From Candidatus Cloacimonetes bacterium HGW-Cloacimonetes-3 (GTDB taxonomy: Bacteria; Cloacimonadota; Cloacimonadia; Cloacimonadales; Cloacimonadaceae): a stretch of 64,000 bases of DNA. A program made the translations under genes and the position numbers. The DNA is taken from contig PHBO01000003.1 in assembly GCA_002840645.1 (NCBI GenBank), positions 248,001-312,000 of the forward strand, written 5' to 3'. How positions within the stretch are numbered: the first letter of the stretch is position 1; every line of letters begins with the position of its first letter. Positions 42,708-52,237 of the stretch are shown here, piece after piece. The notes below the pieces were generated by a model. That model did no database searches, was not told the origin of the DNA, and saw only the letters and a program-made list of their open reading frames with translations.

Positions 42708-45431
42708 TTATTCGCTGATTGCAGCAATAGCAGCAGCCAAGCGGGCAATCGGCACACGGTAGGGGGAGCAGCTGACGTAGTTCATGCCAACCTGATGGCA
42801 GAATTCCACACTGCTTGGCTCACCGCCATGCTCGCCACAAATACCAACCTTCAGGTCAGGACGTGTGATGCGTCCGCGTTCGGTACCCATTTTTACTAAC
42901 TGGCCAACGCCTTCTCTATCCAGAATCTGGAAGGGATCGCTCTTCAGCAGGTTTTTATTGATGTAGATAGGTAAGAAGGTTCCTGCATCATCACGGGAGT
43001 AACCAAAGGTCATCTGAGTGAGATCGTTTGTGCCAAAGCTGAAGAACTCCGCACGTACAGCAATCTTATCTGCTACCAGGGCAGCACGGGGGATCTCGAT
43101 CATGGTTCCAACCAAGTATTCTACCCGTTCGTTCTTTTCAGCAAACACTTTTTCTGCCACGCTACGGATGATATCTTCCTGCATTTCAAATTCGGCAGGG
43201 GTGCCGATGAGGGGAACCATAATCTCCGGCAGCACGCTAATGCCACGGGATTTAACTGCTAAGGCAGCTTCTATAATAGCTCTTGCCTGCATCTCGGTGA
43301 TTTCGGGATAGGTGTTACCAAGACGGCAACCGCGGTGACCCAGCATGGGATTGAACTCGTGCAGGGAGGCAACGCGTTGTTGCACTTTTTGTAAGGTCAT
43401 GCCAAGTTCGTCGGCTATTTCCTGCTGGGCTTCTTCCTCGTGAGGGACAAACTCGTGCAAGGGCGGGTCTAAGAGACGTACCGTTACTGGGAAGCCGTTC
43501 ATAGCAGTGAAGATGCCTTCAAAATCTGCGCGTTGAATAGGCAGAAGCTTATCCAGAGCCAGTCTGCGACCCTTCTCGTCATCCGCAAGAATCATCTCAC
43601 GCATGGCTTTGATGCGGTCACCTTCGAAGAACATGTGTTCCGTACGGCACAGACCTATGCCCTGAGCACCAAAGTTGCGGGCAACAGCAGCATCCTTAGG
43701 AGTATCTGCATTGGTACGCACATTCATGCGGGTATATTTATTGGCAAGCTCCATGATGGCACCAAAATCACCGCTTAACTCGGGATCCTGAGTCTCTATC
43801 TTGCCTTCCAATATCTTACCGGTGCTGCCGTTCAAGGAAATCCAGTCTCCTTCTTTGTAAACGGTTTCGCCCACGGTCATGGTTCTGGTTTTGTAATCTA
43901 TTAAGAGTGCACCTGCACCGGATACGCAGCATTTGCCCATACCGCGGGCAACCACTGCAGCGTGGGAAGTCATTCCGCCACGTGCGGTAAGAATACCCTT
44001 GGCGACGTTCATGCCGCGCAGGTCTTCCGGGGAAGTCTCGATGCGTACAAGGATAACTTTCTTGCTATCGGCAGCCCATGCTTCGGCATCATCTGCGAAG
44101 AACACAATCTGTCCGGTTGCAGCACCGGGGGAAGCCGGTAAACCGGAAGCGATTATCTTAGCTCCGGCAAGGCCTTCCTTGGTGAATACGGGATGTAAAA
44201 GCTCGTCCAGTTTACCCGGTTCCAGGCGTTTAAGAGCGGTCTTTTCGTCTAACATGCCTTCACGCAGCATATCCATGGCTATCTTCACCATGGCAGCTCC
44301 GGTGCGCTTACCATTACGGGTTTGCAGCATCCACAGCTTGTTGTCCTGAATGGTGAATTCCATATCCTGCATGTCCTTGGAATGCTGTTCCAGCTTCTGC
44401 TGAATGACAAACAATTCCTGATATACAACAGGCATAGCTTCTTCAAGGCTGGGGTAGTTTGCCGCACGGTCTTCTTCTGTCACTTTAGCAAGGGTAGCCC
44501 AACGCTGGGAACCGATTTTGGTGATTTGTTGAGGAGTACGGATACCGGCAACCACGTCTTCGCCCTGGGCGTTGATGAGGTATTCGCCGTTAAAGAGGTT
44601 TTCGCCTGTGCCTGCATCGCGGGAGAAAGCAACGCCGGTAGCGCTGGTTATGCCCATGTTGCCAAAGACCATAGCTTGCACGTTCACGGCTGTACCCCAT
44701 TCATCCGGGATGTTGTTCAACTGACGATAGAACACTGCACGGTCGTTATTCCAGCTATCGAATACGGCAAACACTGAGCCCCAAAGCTGATCCCAGGGGT
44801 TTTCAGGGAAGTCGTGTCCGGTGTTGTCCTTCACTGCTTTTTTAAACCGGCTTACCAGTGTCTTAAGGTCATCTGCGCTAAGCTGAAGGTCGTTTTCCAC
44901 GCCCTTCTCTTTCTTCATTTGGTGTATTATTACTTCAAAAGGATCTTCTTCCTCTTTGCTGGTGGGCTTCAAGCCAAGTACAACGTCACCGTACATCTGC
45001 ACGAAACGGCGATAGCTGTCCCATGCAAAGCGTTCGTTACCGGTCTTTTTGATAATGCCCTGTACAGCGGAATCGTTCATTCCCAGGTTCAGAATGGTAT
45101 CCATCATACCCGGCATGGAAGCGCGGGAGCCGGAACGTACTGATACCAGAAGGGGATTCTCGTTGGAACCGAATTCCATGCCCATGATTTCTTCCACATA
45201 TTTAACTGCGGCTTTCACATCTTCTACCAATAACTCGCGTAATTTGGTGGCACCCAATTCGTTGTATTCTGTGCATGCTTCTGTGGTAATGGTAAATCCG
45301 GGGGGTACCGGCACACCAATAAGGTTCATCTCGGCAAGGTTGGCACCTTTTCCACCGAGCAAGTTCTTCATATCTGCTTTACCTTCGGCTTTGCCATTAC
45401 CGAATAGATAAACACGTTTAATTGCAGTCAT
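42708..45431 (-). CDS. ppdK: Pyruvate, phosphate dikinase
   Basis: A 907-residue enzyme that reversibly converts pyruvate, ATP and phosphate to PEP, AMP and PPi; in fermenters it often runs in the glycolytic direction. The N-terminal ATP-grasp part starts with LLGGKGANLAEM. The swivelling phosphohistidine domain has GGMTSHAAVVARGMGK, with catalytic H490. The C-terminal TIM barrel contains GTNDLTQMTFGYSRDD and the catalytic-cysteine loop VGICGEHGGEP. Length and order are standard. It is monocistronic with its own promoter and terminator. Confidence 0.97.
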   Translation of the reverse strand: MTAIKRVYLFGNGKAEGKADMKNLLGGKGANLAEMNLIGVPVPPGFTITTEACTEYNELGATKLRELLVEDVKAAVKYVEEIMGMEFGSNENPLLVSVRSGSRASMPGMMDTILNLGMNDSAVQGIIKKTGNERFAWDSYRRFVQMYGDVVLGLKPTSKEEEDPFEVIIHQMKKEKGVENDLQLSADDLKTLVSRFKKAVKDNTGHDFPENPWDQLWGSVFAVFDSWNNDRAVFYRQLNNIPDEWGTAVNVQAMVFGNMGITSATGVAFSRDAGTGENLFNGEYLINAQGEDVVAGIRTPQQITKIGSQRWATLAKVTEEDRAANYPSLEEAMPVVYQELFVIQQKLEQHSKDMQDMEFTIQDNKLWMLQTRNGKRTGAAMVKIAMDMLREGMLDEKTALKRLEPGKLDELLHPVFTKEGLAGAKIIASGLPASPGAATGQIVFFADDAEAWAADSKKVILVRIETSPEDLRGMNVAKGILTARGGMTSHAAVVARGMGKCCVSGAGALLIDYKTRTMTVGETVYKEGDWISLNGSTGKILEGKIETQDPELSGDFGAIMELANKYTRMNVRTNADTPKDAAVARNFGAQGIGLCRTEHMFFEGDRIKAMREMILADDEKGRRLALDKLLPIQRADFEGIFTAMNGFPVTVRLLDPPLHEFVPHEEEAQQEIADELGMTLQKVQQRVASLHEFNPMLGHRGCRLGNTYPEITEMQARAIIEAALAVKSRGISVLPEIMVPLIGTPAEFEMQEDIIRSVAEKVFAEKNERVEYLVGTMIEIPRAALVADKIAVRAEFFSFGTNDLTQMTFGYSRDDAGTFLPIYINKNLLKSDPFQILDREGVGQLVKMGTERGRITRPDLKVGICGEHGGEPSSVEFCHQVGMNYVSCSPYRVPIARLAAAIAAISE

Positions 45432-45478
45432 TTATCCTCCATGATTGTGCAATGTGTTGATACTGTTATTTATAAGCC

Positions 45479-45506
45479 ATTATCTTAAAGAAGGCTTATT
45501 TGTCAA
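45479..45506 (-). promoter_or_regulatory. Candidate sigma-70-type promoter for ppdK
   Basis: On the minus strand, a perfect TTGACA (45501-45506) is separated by 16 bp from GATAAT (45479-45484), giving a leader of roughly 40 nt before the ppdK ATG. This is the best promoter match I saw in the window. Confidence 0.5.
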
Positions 45507-45537
45507 CTGCTTTCTTGTTATCAGAAGCGTTTTCCCT

Positions 45538-45660
45538 CTTTCCCTGCTTGTCTCCGGTATTCCGCTGGATTTCCGATAACGCATTAACCATGGGCAGGCC
45601 ATGATAAATCATGGTGAAATCATGGTCAGATCATGGGCAGTATTCTTCCGGCTTGCAAGG
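45538..45660. repeat. 11-bp-periodic element E (tandem CATGG form)
   Basis: CATG(G) words start at 45589, 45600, 45610, 45621 and 45632 (spacing 11, 10, 11, 11). A short palindrome, CCATGAT/ATCATGG, lies at the centre. The arms are less symmetric than in the other elements. Boundary words CCCTGCTTG (left) and GCTTGCAAGG (right) agree with the family. It sits between the divergent ppdK and helix-hairpin-helix genes. Confidence 0.65.
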
Positions 45661-45827
45661 TTAGTGCCTAAGGAGGATAACGCTTGAAGCAAATGTGTAT
45701 TTTGAGAAGAGAGTAATTGTTTAGACACGTGAAAAAATAGCTTTACAGATTTGGTGCTATCTGTAGCTTGTCAATTCGTGTAAATATCGAGATGATAAGA
45801 AATGATAAAATACCATAAGGAAAAGCT

Positions 45828-48560
45828 ATGAAGAAGTTTTTGCTCTTGCTCTTAGCCCTGATATGCATGGGGCTTCTGGCGGCGAAGGTCGATCTGAACA
45901 CGGCAACGCTTGCTGAGCTTCAGCAGTTGCCCATATCGGCAGAACAAGCCAAAGATATCTTTGAATATCGCGAATACGTGAAGATATTCAGCAGTATTTT
46001 TGAGCTACGGGATATCCCCTCCATAGATCAGAAGACCCTCTTGCGGATACGTCCGCTGGTGGTTGTTTCTCTGTATCAGGAAAATAACGACGTTACGTTG
46101 CGTAGGGAAGTGGTTAGAGATTTATTGGAACGCCTGGACAGCAATGAAGGCTCTATGGAAGGTATGGCGGATGTTTGGGAAGATTACCTGATGACACCCC
46201 AAAACCTTAACCGTATGCACTTTGATGATTTTATGGGCTTACCCAACGTATCCGGTGTGGATGCTGTGGGGATTTTGAGGCGTGTAGCTCAGGGCGACAC
46301 CATTGCTGATGCACGGGATTTGCGTGGATCACCCGGTTTATCCTACTACGGCTATACAAATCTGCGCAGTTACGTTTACTATAACGAACCGCCGGTAAAG
46401 AATCGCCTGATGTGGGACGCTAAAATCAGCTATAATACCCGCTACTTCGAAGAAGGGCAACGTGATATGTTGCGCGAGGACTTTACCCGGGATTATACCA
46501 CCGGTGTGGTTCCTCAGCTAAAGGGGCTTTCCTATTGGGGTTATTTTGGCTTGGATAAGATTGATCCGGATATAATGCTTAAAATGCGAATGCGTTACGG
46601 TAATAACTTCAAGATGGGGATCATGAACTATTCCGGCAAGGGCGAAAGCGGATTAATGACCACCAACACCAAGGATTTTATTGAGGATTCCAAATGGTTT
46701 GCCGGCTATGAAAACACGCAAATGCCAGGGCTGGACAACACCCGCCTGAAAGTGTATCTGGGTAATTACCGGGTAACTTATGGTGAAGGCTTGGTGATGG
46801 AAAACACAGATTACTATAGTGCCCGTAAAACCGGATTCGGTTTTAGTAAACGTATTCTGGGGATTACACCAGACCTATCCAAAACCCAGGAATTTGCCCT
46901 TAAGGGTGGAGCAATGGAATACACTCACCCCTTGTTTGGATTTGCAGCATTTGTTTCTCAGGACGATAAAGATGCCTTGGTATATATAAACAAAGATGGC
47001 AGCCCCGTAAAACGTGATGAATTTGGTAATGATGTTTTTACCGAAACAGACGGGCGTCAGTACTATAAAGAAGGCATAAACAAGGTGTATAACTACGATA
47101 ATGGCGCACCGGTTTACGCCACTAAGAATAAAGTATTCAACTACATTAACTCCACCATCCGCTGGGACAATGACGAGCTTATGGAAGCTGAGTCCCGGTT
47201 TAATACCGAACTGGGTGCTGCCGGAGCTTTCGCTGTACCTTACATCAATCTTGCTGCCCGCAAAGATGTGTTAAGGGAAAAGCTGTGGGGAACCCATGTG
47301 CAGATTAACCCGTTTATCGGGACAAAGATTGGGATGACCACTTATACTGCATTATATGACAATGCTCATTTCGTGGTTCCCGGATACGATGAAATGCTTA
47401 GAACTCTGCTCCGTACCTCAAGTGATCAGGAAAAACTTCGCAAGGCTATGAACGGAGAAATCAGCACTCTATACAGCACTCAAACGGATAGTTATTCCAG
47501 AGATTACCGCCGCGTGGTGGGTTTTGATGGGCAGACAGTTATTGGTAACACATCTATCCAGGGTGAATATGCAGAGCTATCTGTTTTGGGAGATGATATC
47601 AAGATTGGTGATGATCCCAAGGCATATCTTGCATCTGCCTACACTCAGTTTGATAATCTGTATTTCCTTACCTTGTTTAGGCACTACGATGTGGATTTCG
47701 ACAATCCTTACAGTAACAGCTTTTCGGAGCATGAACGCTTTGATGGCACGATGTTTGATGGGAATATGTATTCGTTAACTAATTCATCCATAGCTGATCT
47801 TTACCTTAACGGAAACCAATCTCAGCCGGAACAAGGTGTGTATTTCGAAACACGCTATAAGTTCAATAACTATTTCACCGTGGGCAGAAGCTATATAGAC
47901 ATCCTGGAACGGCTTACAGATCACAGACGCACAGTTCGCTTCCAGAGTGAACTGGAATTCAGACCCCTGTTTCAGGTTAGTTTGCGCTTGCGTTATAAGA
48001 ACCAGGTGAACCGCTTTGATGACATGGCAGACAGAGGCATTTCCAAGACAAACGAATATACTCTTGCTGCCCGTACCTTCCTTTCCAACCGGGATTTTCT
48101 GGAGCTGGAATACCGCTATAACACGGTGTATGCGCCTCCTTACCTTTCCATAACCAATACCGCAGCGGAAGGGAATAATAATGGATTGGCAGCAATGACC
48201 CTAATGAGTGGCGATTATATTGCTGCAAACTACACCCATAACTTCAGCCAGTCCCTAAAGATTCAAGGCTCTTTCCTTTATTGGTTTGCGCATGGTATCT
48301 CGCACTGGGATTGGGAAGATATGGAAATAGATTTCATGGGTGAAAGAGGTTCCAAAGCGTGGGTAGCAATAACCAGCCGGATATCGCAAAACCTGTATAT
48401 GAACATCAAGTTTAGAAACAAAACATACCAAGATAAAGAAATACAAATTCGTAGATATAACGTATCCAATGATCCTATACTATATGGTGATCCGATATAT
48501 TTACAGAGAGTAGAACACAGCGAAAACACCATTCGCTTCAGCCTTGATTATCGCTTCTAA
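45828..48560 (+). CDS. Helix-hairpin-helix protein with predicted outer-membrane beta-barrel
   Basis: A 910-residue exported protein. The signal peptide ends at about residue 18. A ComEA-like helix-hairpin-helix unit follows (VDLNTATLAELQQLP, about 21-80), and a second helical segment continues to about 185. From about 195 to the end, alternating aromatic/polar strands (RLMWDAKISYNTRYF, NTIRFSLDYRF) and a final Phe suggest a large outer-membrane barrel. Proteins of this layout occur in Bacteroidetes-like lineages, with roles that are not established; DNA uptake is only one possibility suggested by the HhH unit. AAGGAAAAG precedes the ATG. The next gene starts 13 bp later. Confidence 0.78.
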   Translation: MKKFLLLLLALICMGLLAAKVDLNTATLAELQQLPISAEQAKDIFEYREYVKIFSSIFELRDIPSIDQKTLLRIRPLVVVSLYQENNDVTLRREVVRDLLERLDSNEGSMEGMADVWEDYLMTPQNLNRMHFDDFMGLPNVSGVDAVGILRRVAQGDTIADARDLRGSPGLSYYGYTNLRSYVYYNEPPVKNRLMWDAKISYNTRYFEEGQRDMLREDFTRDYTTGVVPQLKGLSYWGYFGLDKIDPDIMLKMRMRYGNNFKMGIMNYSGKGESGLMTTNTKDFIEDSKWFAGYENTQMPGLDNTRLKVYLGNYRVTYGEGLVMENTDYYSARKTGFGFSKRILGITPDLSKTQEFALKGGAMEYTHPLFGFAAFVSQDDKDALVYINKDGSPVKRDEFGNDVFTETDGRQYYKEGINKVYNYDNGAPVYATKNKVFNYINSTIRWDNDELMEAESRFNTELGAAGAFAVPYINLAARKDVLREKLWGTHVQINPFIGTKIGMTTYTALYDNAHFVVPGYDEMLRTLLRTSSDQEKLRKAMNGEISTLYSTQTDSYSRDYRRVVGFDGQTVIGNTSIQGEYAELSVLGDDIKIGDDPKAYLASAYTQFDNLYFLTLFRHYDVDFDNPYSNSFSEHERFDGTMFDGNMYSLTNSSIADLYLNGNQSQPEQGVYFETRYKFNNYFTVGRSYIDILERLTDHRRTVRFQSELEFRPLFQVSLRLRYKNQVNRFDDMADRGISKTNEYTLAARTFLSNRDFLELEYRYNTVYAPPYLSITNTAAEGNNNGLAAMTLMSGDYIAANYTHNFSQSLKIQGSFLYWFAHGISHWDWEDMEIDFMGERGSKAWVAITSRISQNLYMNIKFRNKTYQDKEIQIRRYNVSNDPILYGDPIYLQRVEHSENTIRFSLDYRF

Positions 48561-48573
48561 CGTGGAGGAAAAC

Positions 48574-50010
48574 ATGTTATCAAATAAATCACTACTACTA
48601 TTAATCCTGCTTATTGTTGCTTCAGCTTTGTCTGCGTGGAGCGTTACAGACCAGTATTTCGGTAATCGCCTAAGCTCTCTCGATGCTCGCATCTATGGCA
48701 TGGGTAGCGCAGGAACCTTTAATGACAGAGGTGTTTTCGGCATAGCCGATAATCCTGCTAACCTTACCTTAATGAAGAGAAACTTTGGCTTCGCAGCGAA
48801 TTCATTCATCGACCGTAACGAAGATAATCGGGCAGTACCTTTCTGGAGCCAGTTCGATTATTACCTGGATGATGCAGTGTACAGCTCCAATATCAGGATC
48901 TATGATAACTTTGCCGGTTCAGGCTTTGCAGCCCACCGCTTTAATAATTTGGGTCTGGGCTTGGGCTTGTATCACAAACCCCTGATGAACTTCGATGCAG
49001 GTTATACTGAGGATGTCCGCAACAACAGGAATACTAACGATGACGTGTATGCCGAGCGGATTGCCCTAAATGAAATTGATGGCAGTGGCTCTGTGTACAA
49101 AAGCAGCTTGGTAGCATCTATAGGTTACAAGCTGGGTGATTATACAGACTTTAACTTGGGCGTGGACTATGCCATGTTGGATGGTGACATAACCAGAGAA
49201 AAGACCATTCGCTGGACTGATTTTGCCCAGAACGCCATTCCTACTTTCCACTTGCCGGATTTAACCCAAACGGAAGATTATACTATTAGCGGTTCTCAGA
49301 TGAAGATAGGTGCCTCCGTGCAGCTTAACACCCGCTTTGGTATTGCCGGTACATATACCCCTAAAGCTACTCTCGAAAAGGAAGGCACCTACTACTACAA
49401 ACGTGATGCCTATCGCAATACGCTGGTGGATAGCACAAACGTAAGCTTTAAAGAAGATTACATTATGCCCACCGAAGTCCGTTTCGGCTTTTCTTACATG
49501 CCCCGCAACGTTATGCGCACCGTGTTCAACATGGATGTGGAATACGTGATGTACAGCGATGTGTGCGACATGTACGATGATGCTGTTAACATTTATGCAG
49601 GCGTGGAACACCATGTGGCAAACCGGATACCTTTCCGCATCGGCTTCCAGGCTGTAAATAACCAATTCTTTACCACTGAAGCCGCAGTGGACATTAATAA
49701 TGATCCTATCACCGTGTATCGTGTAGAAAAGGTGTTGAATCCCATGATTACTGCCGGCAGCAGTGTTACTCTTGCTAAGAACGTGGTTCTTGATCTGGGC
49801 TTTGGCTACACCTGGCGCGAATACGAAGCAATCGATATGTTTGGTGATGCATATTACAACGACAAAACTTACACCGGTGCGAGTACAAATAGTGCTGCAA
49901 TATGGACTAATCCCCAGTACGTTAACCTGATTACCCGTGGTTGGGAAAACCCGGACAACGTACGTGAGAACAGCATTTCCCTCAATGCCGGAATATCTGT
50001 GACCTGGTAA
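48574..50010 (+). CDS. PorV/FadL-like outer-membrane beta-barrel protein
   Basis: A 478-residue protein. I chose the ATG at 48574 (MLSNKSLLLL) because GGAGG lies 7 bp upstream and a signal peptide follows. The open frame extends to 48544, but that start would overlap the upstream gene. After cleavage near SAWS comes SLDARIYGMGSAGT...GIADNPANL, the opening shared by PorV, UPF0164 and FadL-like barrels. The rest is beta-strand rich and ends ISLNAGISVTW with a terminal aromatic. PorV carries T9SS cargo in Bacteroidota. Whether this is PorV or a general transporter cannot be decided from the sequence alone. Confidence 0.72.
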   Translation: MLSNKSLLLLILLIVASALSAWSVTDQYFGNRLSSLDARIYGMGSAGTFNDRGVFGIADNPANLTLMKRNFGFAANSFIDRNEDNRAVPFWSQFDYYLDDAVYSSNIRIYDNFAGSGFAAHRFNNLGLGLGLYHKPLMNFDAGYTEDVRNNRNTNDDVYAERIALNEIDGSGSVYKSSLVASIGYKLGDYTDFNLGVDYAMLDGDITREKTIRWTDFAQNAIPTFHLPDLTQTEDYTISGSQMKIGASVQLNTRFGIAGTYTPKATLEKEGTYYYKRDAYRNTLVDSTNVSFKEDYIMPTEVRFGFSYMPRNVMRTVFNMDVEYVMYSDVCDMYDDAVNIYAGVEHHVANRIPFRIGFQAVNNQFFTTEAAVDINNDPITVYRVEKVLNPMITAGSSVTLAKNVVLDLGFGYTWREYEAIDMFGDAYYNDKTYTGASTNSAAIWTNPQYVNLITRGWENPDNVRENSISLNAGISVTW

Positions 50011-50015
50011 TAATT

Positions 50016-51674
50016 ATGAAACGAATAATCCTAATACTTGGGGCAGGACTTTGGCTTTTCAGCCTCTGTTATGCCTCCGACTTGAGGCTGGACATCATGT
50101 TCTCTAATGATGTTCATGGCGGCATAGACCGCTCTCAGGCAACCTTCATGAATCCGGAGTTTCCGCCCCAGCTTGGCGGTGGAGGCTCAGCTGCTACACT
50201 GATCAAACAGGTTCGCGCCCTTGGTGGGAAGAAGCGTGCCAGTATCCTGCTGGATGCCGGTGATTTCTTCCAGGGTCGTCCTGTTGGCACAGTTACTCAA
50301 GGCAGAGCTGTGATAGAATATATGAATGCCATCGGCTATGATGCCATGACCATCGGTAACCACGAATTCGATATCAAGCAGGAAGATCTTATCCCAACGC
50401 TGCAAATGGCAAACTTCCCAATTATAACCTGTAATGTGATAGAGCGTAAAACCGGTAAGATACCCTGGTATGCCTTTCCATATCAAATCATCTCCCGTAT
50501 GGGGCTTAAGATTGGTATAGTAGGTTTCACTACTACAGATACAGAAAAGATGAGCTTTCCCGATAACATCAAGGAAGTGCAGTTTCTTTCCGAAAAGGAA
50601 GAAGTGGCAAAATACGTAAAAATCCTGCGTGAAGAAGAGAAAGTGGATATCGTAATCGTCCTCGGGCACGCCGGCTTACCCTACGATGTAATCCCTACTT
50701 ACCTAAGCCGATATGAAGCAAGTGGCAAGCCAATCGCCCAACAGCGCTATGCAGCCTGGGGTTATGATGCTCAGGAAATAGCCCGTGAAGTGGAAGGTAT
50801 CGATCTTTTCATCGGTGGACATATGCACCGTGGAGTAGCCAAACCCTGGATAGACCCTGTTACCCAGACTATGGTGATTCAAGGCTATGCCTATGGTTCT
50901 AACCTGGGCTGGATTACTTTGACTATAGATGAAGAAACCAAGACTATCAGCGGTTACGAAAGCCCTGCCATGCGCGAAGGCAGTATGATTACCCTCTTTG
51001 AAGATCAATTCATCCCAGACCCAGTGATAGGGGAAACTATTGCCGCCCAGGTGGCAATTGCCGAAAAGGGGATGGACGAAATTGTCGGAACAGCCGGAGT
51101 ATATTTATCACGCACCAATGTTGATGCTCAATCCCTGATGGGTAACACCATCGTGGATGCCATGCGCTTCGAAGTGAAATCCGATTTTGCTTTTATGAAC
51201 CTCGGTGGCGTGCGTGCCGATATCAAGAGCGGACCGGTTACTTATCGCAGTGTGTTTGATGTGATGCCTTTTGATAACATGGTGGTAAGTTTCAAGTGCA
51301 CGGGAGAATTCCTGCGTAAAGTTATCGAAACACGTATTGAAGGCGGCAGGCATGGTTTAATTGTCTCCGGTGGAAACGTGATATACTCCAAGAAGCAGAA
51401 GAACTTTGAACGGGTTACCAGCTTCAAGATAGGTGGCAAACCATACGATCCCAAGAAGATATATACTGTTACCACCACAGACTTCCTGATGCAGGGTAAT
51501 GCAGGTTTAAGCCTGCTAACTCAGGTGCCCGAAAGCGATATCACCTACCACCAGATTAACCTGCGTGATGCCATCGTGAACTACTTCAAGAAAAACAGCC
51601 CGGTAAAAACAAAGATAGACGACCGCTGGAAACGTGATGATAATGCCGAGCATACAGCGGAGATGAAGCAGTGA
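50016..51674 (+). CDS. Exported 5'-nucleotidase/UshA-like metallophosphatase
   Basis: A 552-residue protein with a signal peptide (about 1-20). The calcineurin-like metal site comprises FSNDVHGG, LLDAGDFFQG, IGNHEFD, VLGHAG and GGHMHRG. A C-terminal 5'-nucleotidase domain (about 350-530) has MNLGGVRADI and FDVMPFDNMVV for substrate binding. It should release phosphate and nucleoside from nucleotides in the periplasm or at the surface. It starts 5 bp after the barrel gene and overlaps the flavodoxin-like gene, so the four genes from 45828 form one operon. Confidence 0.92.
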   Translation: MKRIILILGAGLWLFSLCYASDLRLDIMFSNDVHGGIDRSQATFMNPEFPPQLGGGGSAATLIKQVRALGGKKRASILLDAGDFFQGRPVGTVTQGRAVIEYMNAIGYDAMTIGNHEFDIKQEDLIPTLQMANFPIITCNVIERKTGKIPWYAFPYQIISRMGLKIGIVGFTTTDTEKMSFPDNIKEVQFLSEKEEVAKYVKILREEEKVDIVIVLGHAGLPYDVIPTYLSRYEASGKPIAQQRYAAWGYDAQEIAREVEGIDLFIGGHMHRGVAKPWIDPVTQTMVIQGYAYGSNLGWITLTIDEETKTISGYESPAMREGSMITLFEDQFIPDPVIGETIAAQVAIAEKGMDEIVGTAGVYLSRTNVDAQSLMGNTIVDAMRFEVKSDFAFMNLGGVRADIKSGPVTYRSVFDVMPFDNMVVSFKCTGEFLRKVIETRIEGGRHGLIVSGGNVIYSKKQKNFERVTSFKIGGKPYDPKKIYTVTTTDFLMQGNAGLSLLTQVPESDITYHQINLRDAIVNYFKKNSPVKTKIDDRWKRDDNAEHTAEMKQ

Positions 51675-52150
51675 AAGTAGCAATTATAGTCCACTCCCAA
51701 AGCGGTAATACCCGCAAGTTTGCGGATAGCCTGTTTAACCGTTTTACCGGTAATGGACACATAGTGAATCTTACCCAATTAGAAACTACGGTGCCCATTA
51801 AAGGTGGAAGTGCACGGCAGAATATGGATATAAGCTTCACAAATCTGCCTAATGTTGTGGATGCTGAGCTTATCCTGGTTGGTGGTCCGGTGTGGGCTTT
51901 TGGTCCTTCCCCGGTGATCATTGCCGCTATCAAACAACTGGGAAACCTAAAGGGTAAAAAGGTTATACCGTTTATCTGCATGGGCTTTCCTTTCAAAGGC
52001 ATGGGTGGCAAGTCTGCCATAGCATGGATGAGCCGCACCGCCGGAACCCTTGGAGCCAAGGTTCTTCCCGGAGGTATTTGCTGTCAGATGCTGCATAACC
52101 TTGATAACGAGATTGCCCAGCAGACCGAGCTGATAGCCAAACAAATCTAA
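51671..52150 (+). CDS. Flavodoxin-like protein
   Basis: A 159-residue cytoplasmic protein starting with GTG, overlapping the upstream stop by 4 bp. The FMN phosphate loop HSQSGNTRKFAD (about 8-19) and the GGPVWAFGPSP loop (about 75-85) are those of the flavodoxin/NAD(P)H-oxidoreductase fold. A CMGFPFKGMGGK stretch and two adjacent cysteines (GGICCQM) are notable. The electron partner is unknown; it is the last gene of its operon and is followed by a terminator. Confidence 0.88.
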   Translation: MKVAIIVHSQSGNTRKFADSLFNRFTGNGHIVNLTQLETTVPIKGGSARQNMDISFTNLPNVVDAELILVGGPVWAFGPSPVIIAAIKQLGNLKGKKVIPFICMGFPFKGMGGKSAIAWMSRTAGTLGAKVLPGGICCQMLHNLDNEIAQQTELIAKQI

Positions 52151-52175
52151 GAATAAAACGCAAACACATAAATAT

Positions 52176-52208
52176 GGGGCGAAGAGTTTATCTTCGCCCC
52201 TTTAGTTT
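52176..52208 (+). terminator. Rho-independent terminator after the flavodoxin-like gene
   Basis: A 10-bp perfect stem GGGGCGAAGA / TCTTCGCCCC with a 5-nt loop followed by TTTAGTTT, 26 bp after the stop. Confidence 0.9.
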
Positions 52209-52237
52209 ATCCTATAAAAGGTATTGATTGCGGTTCT

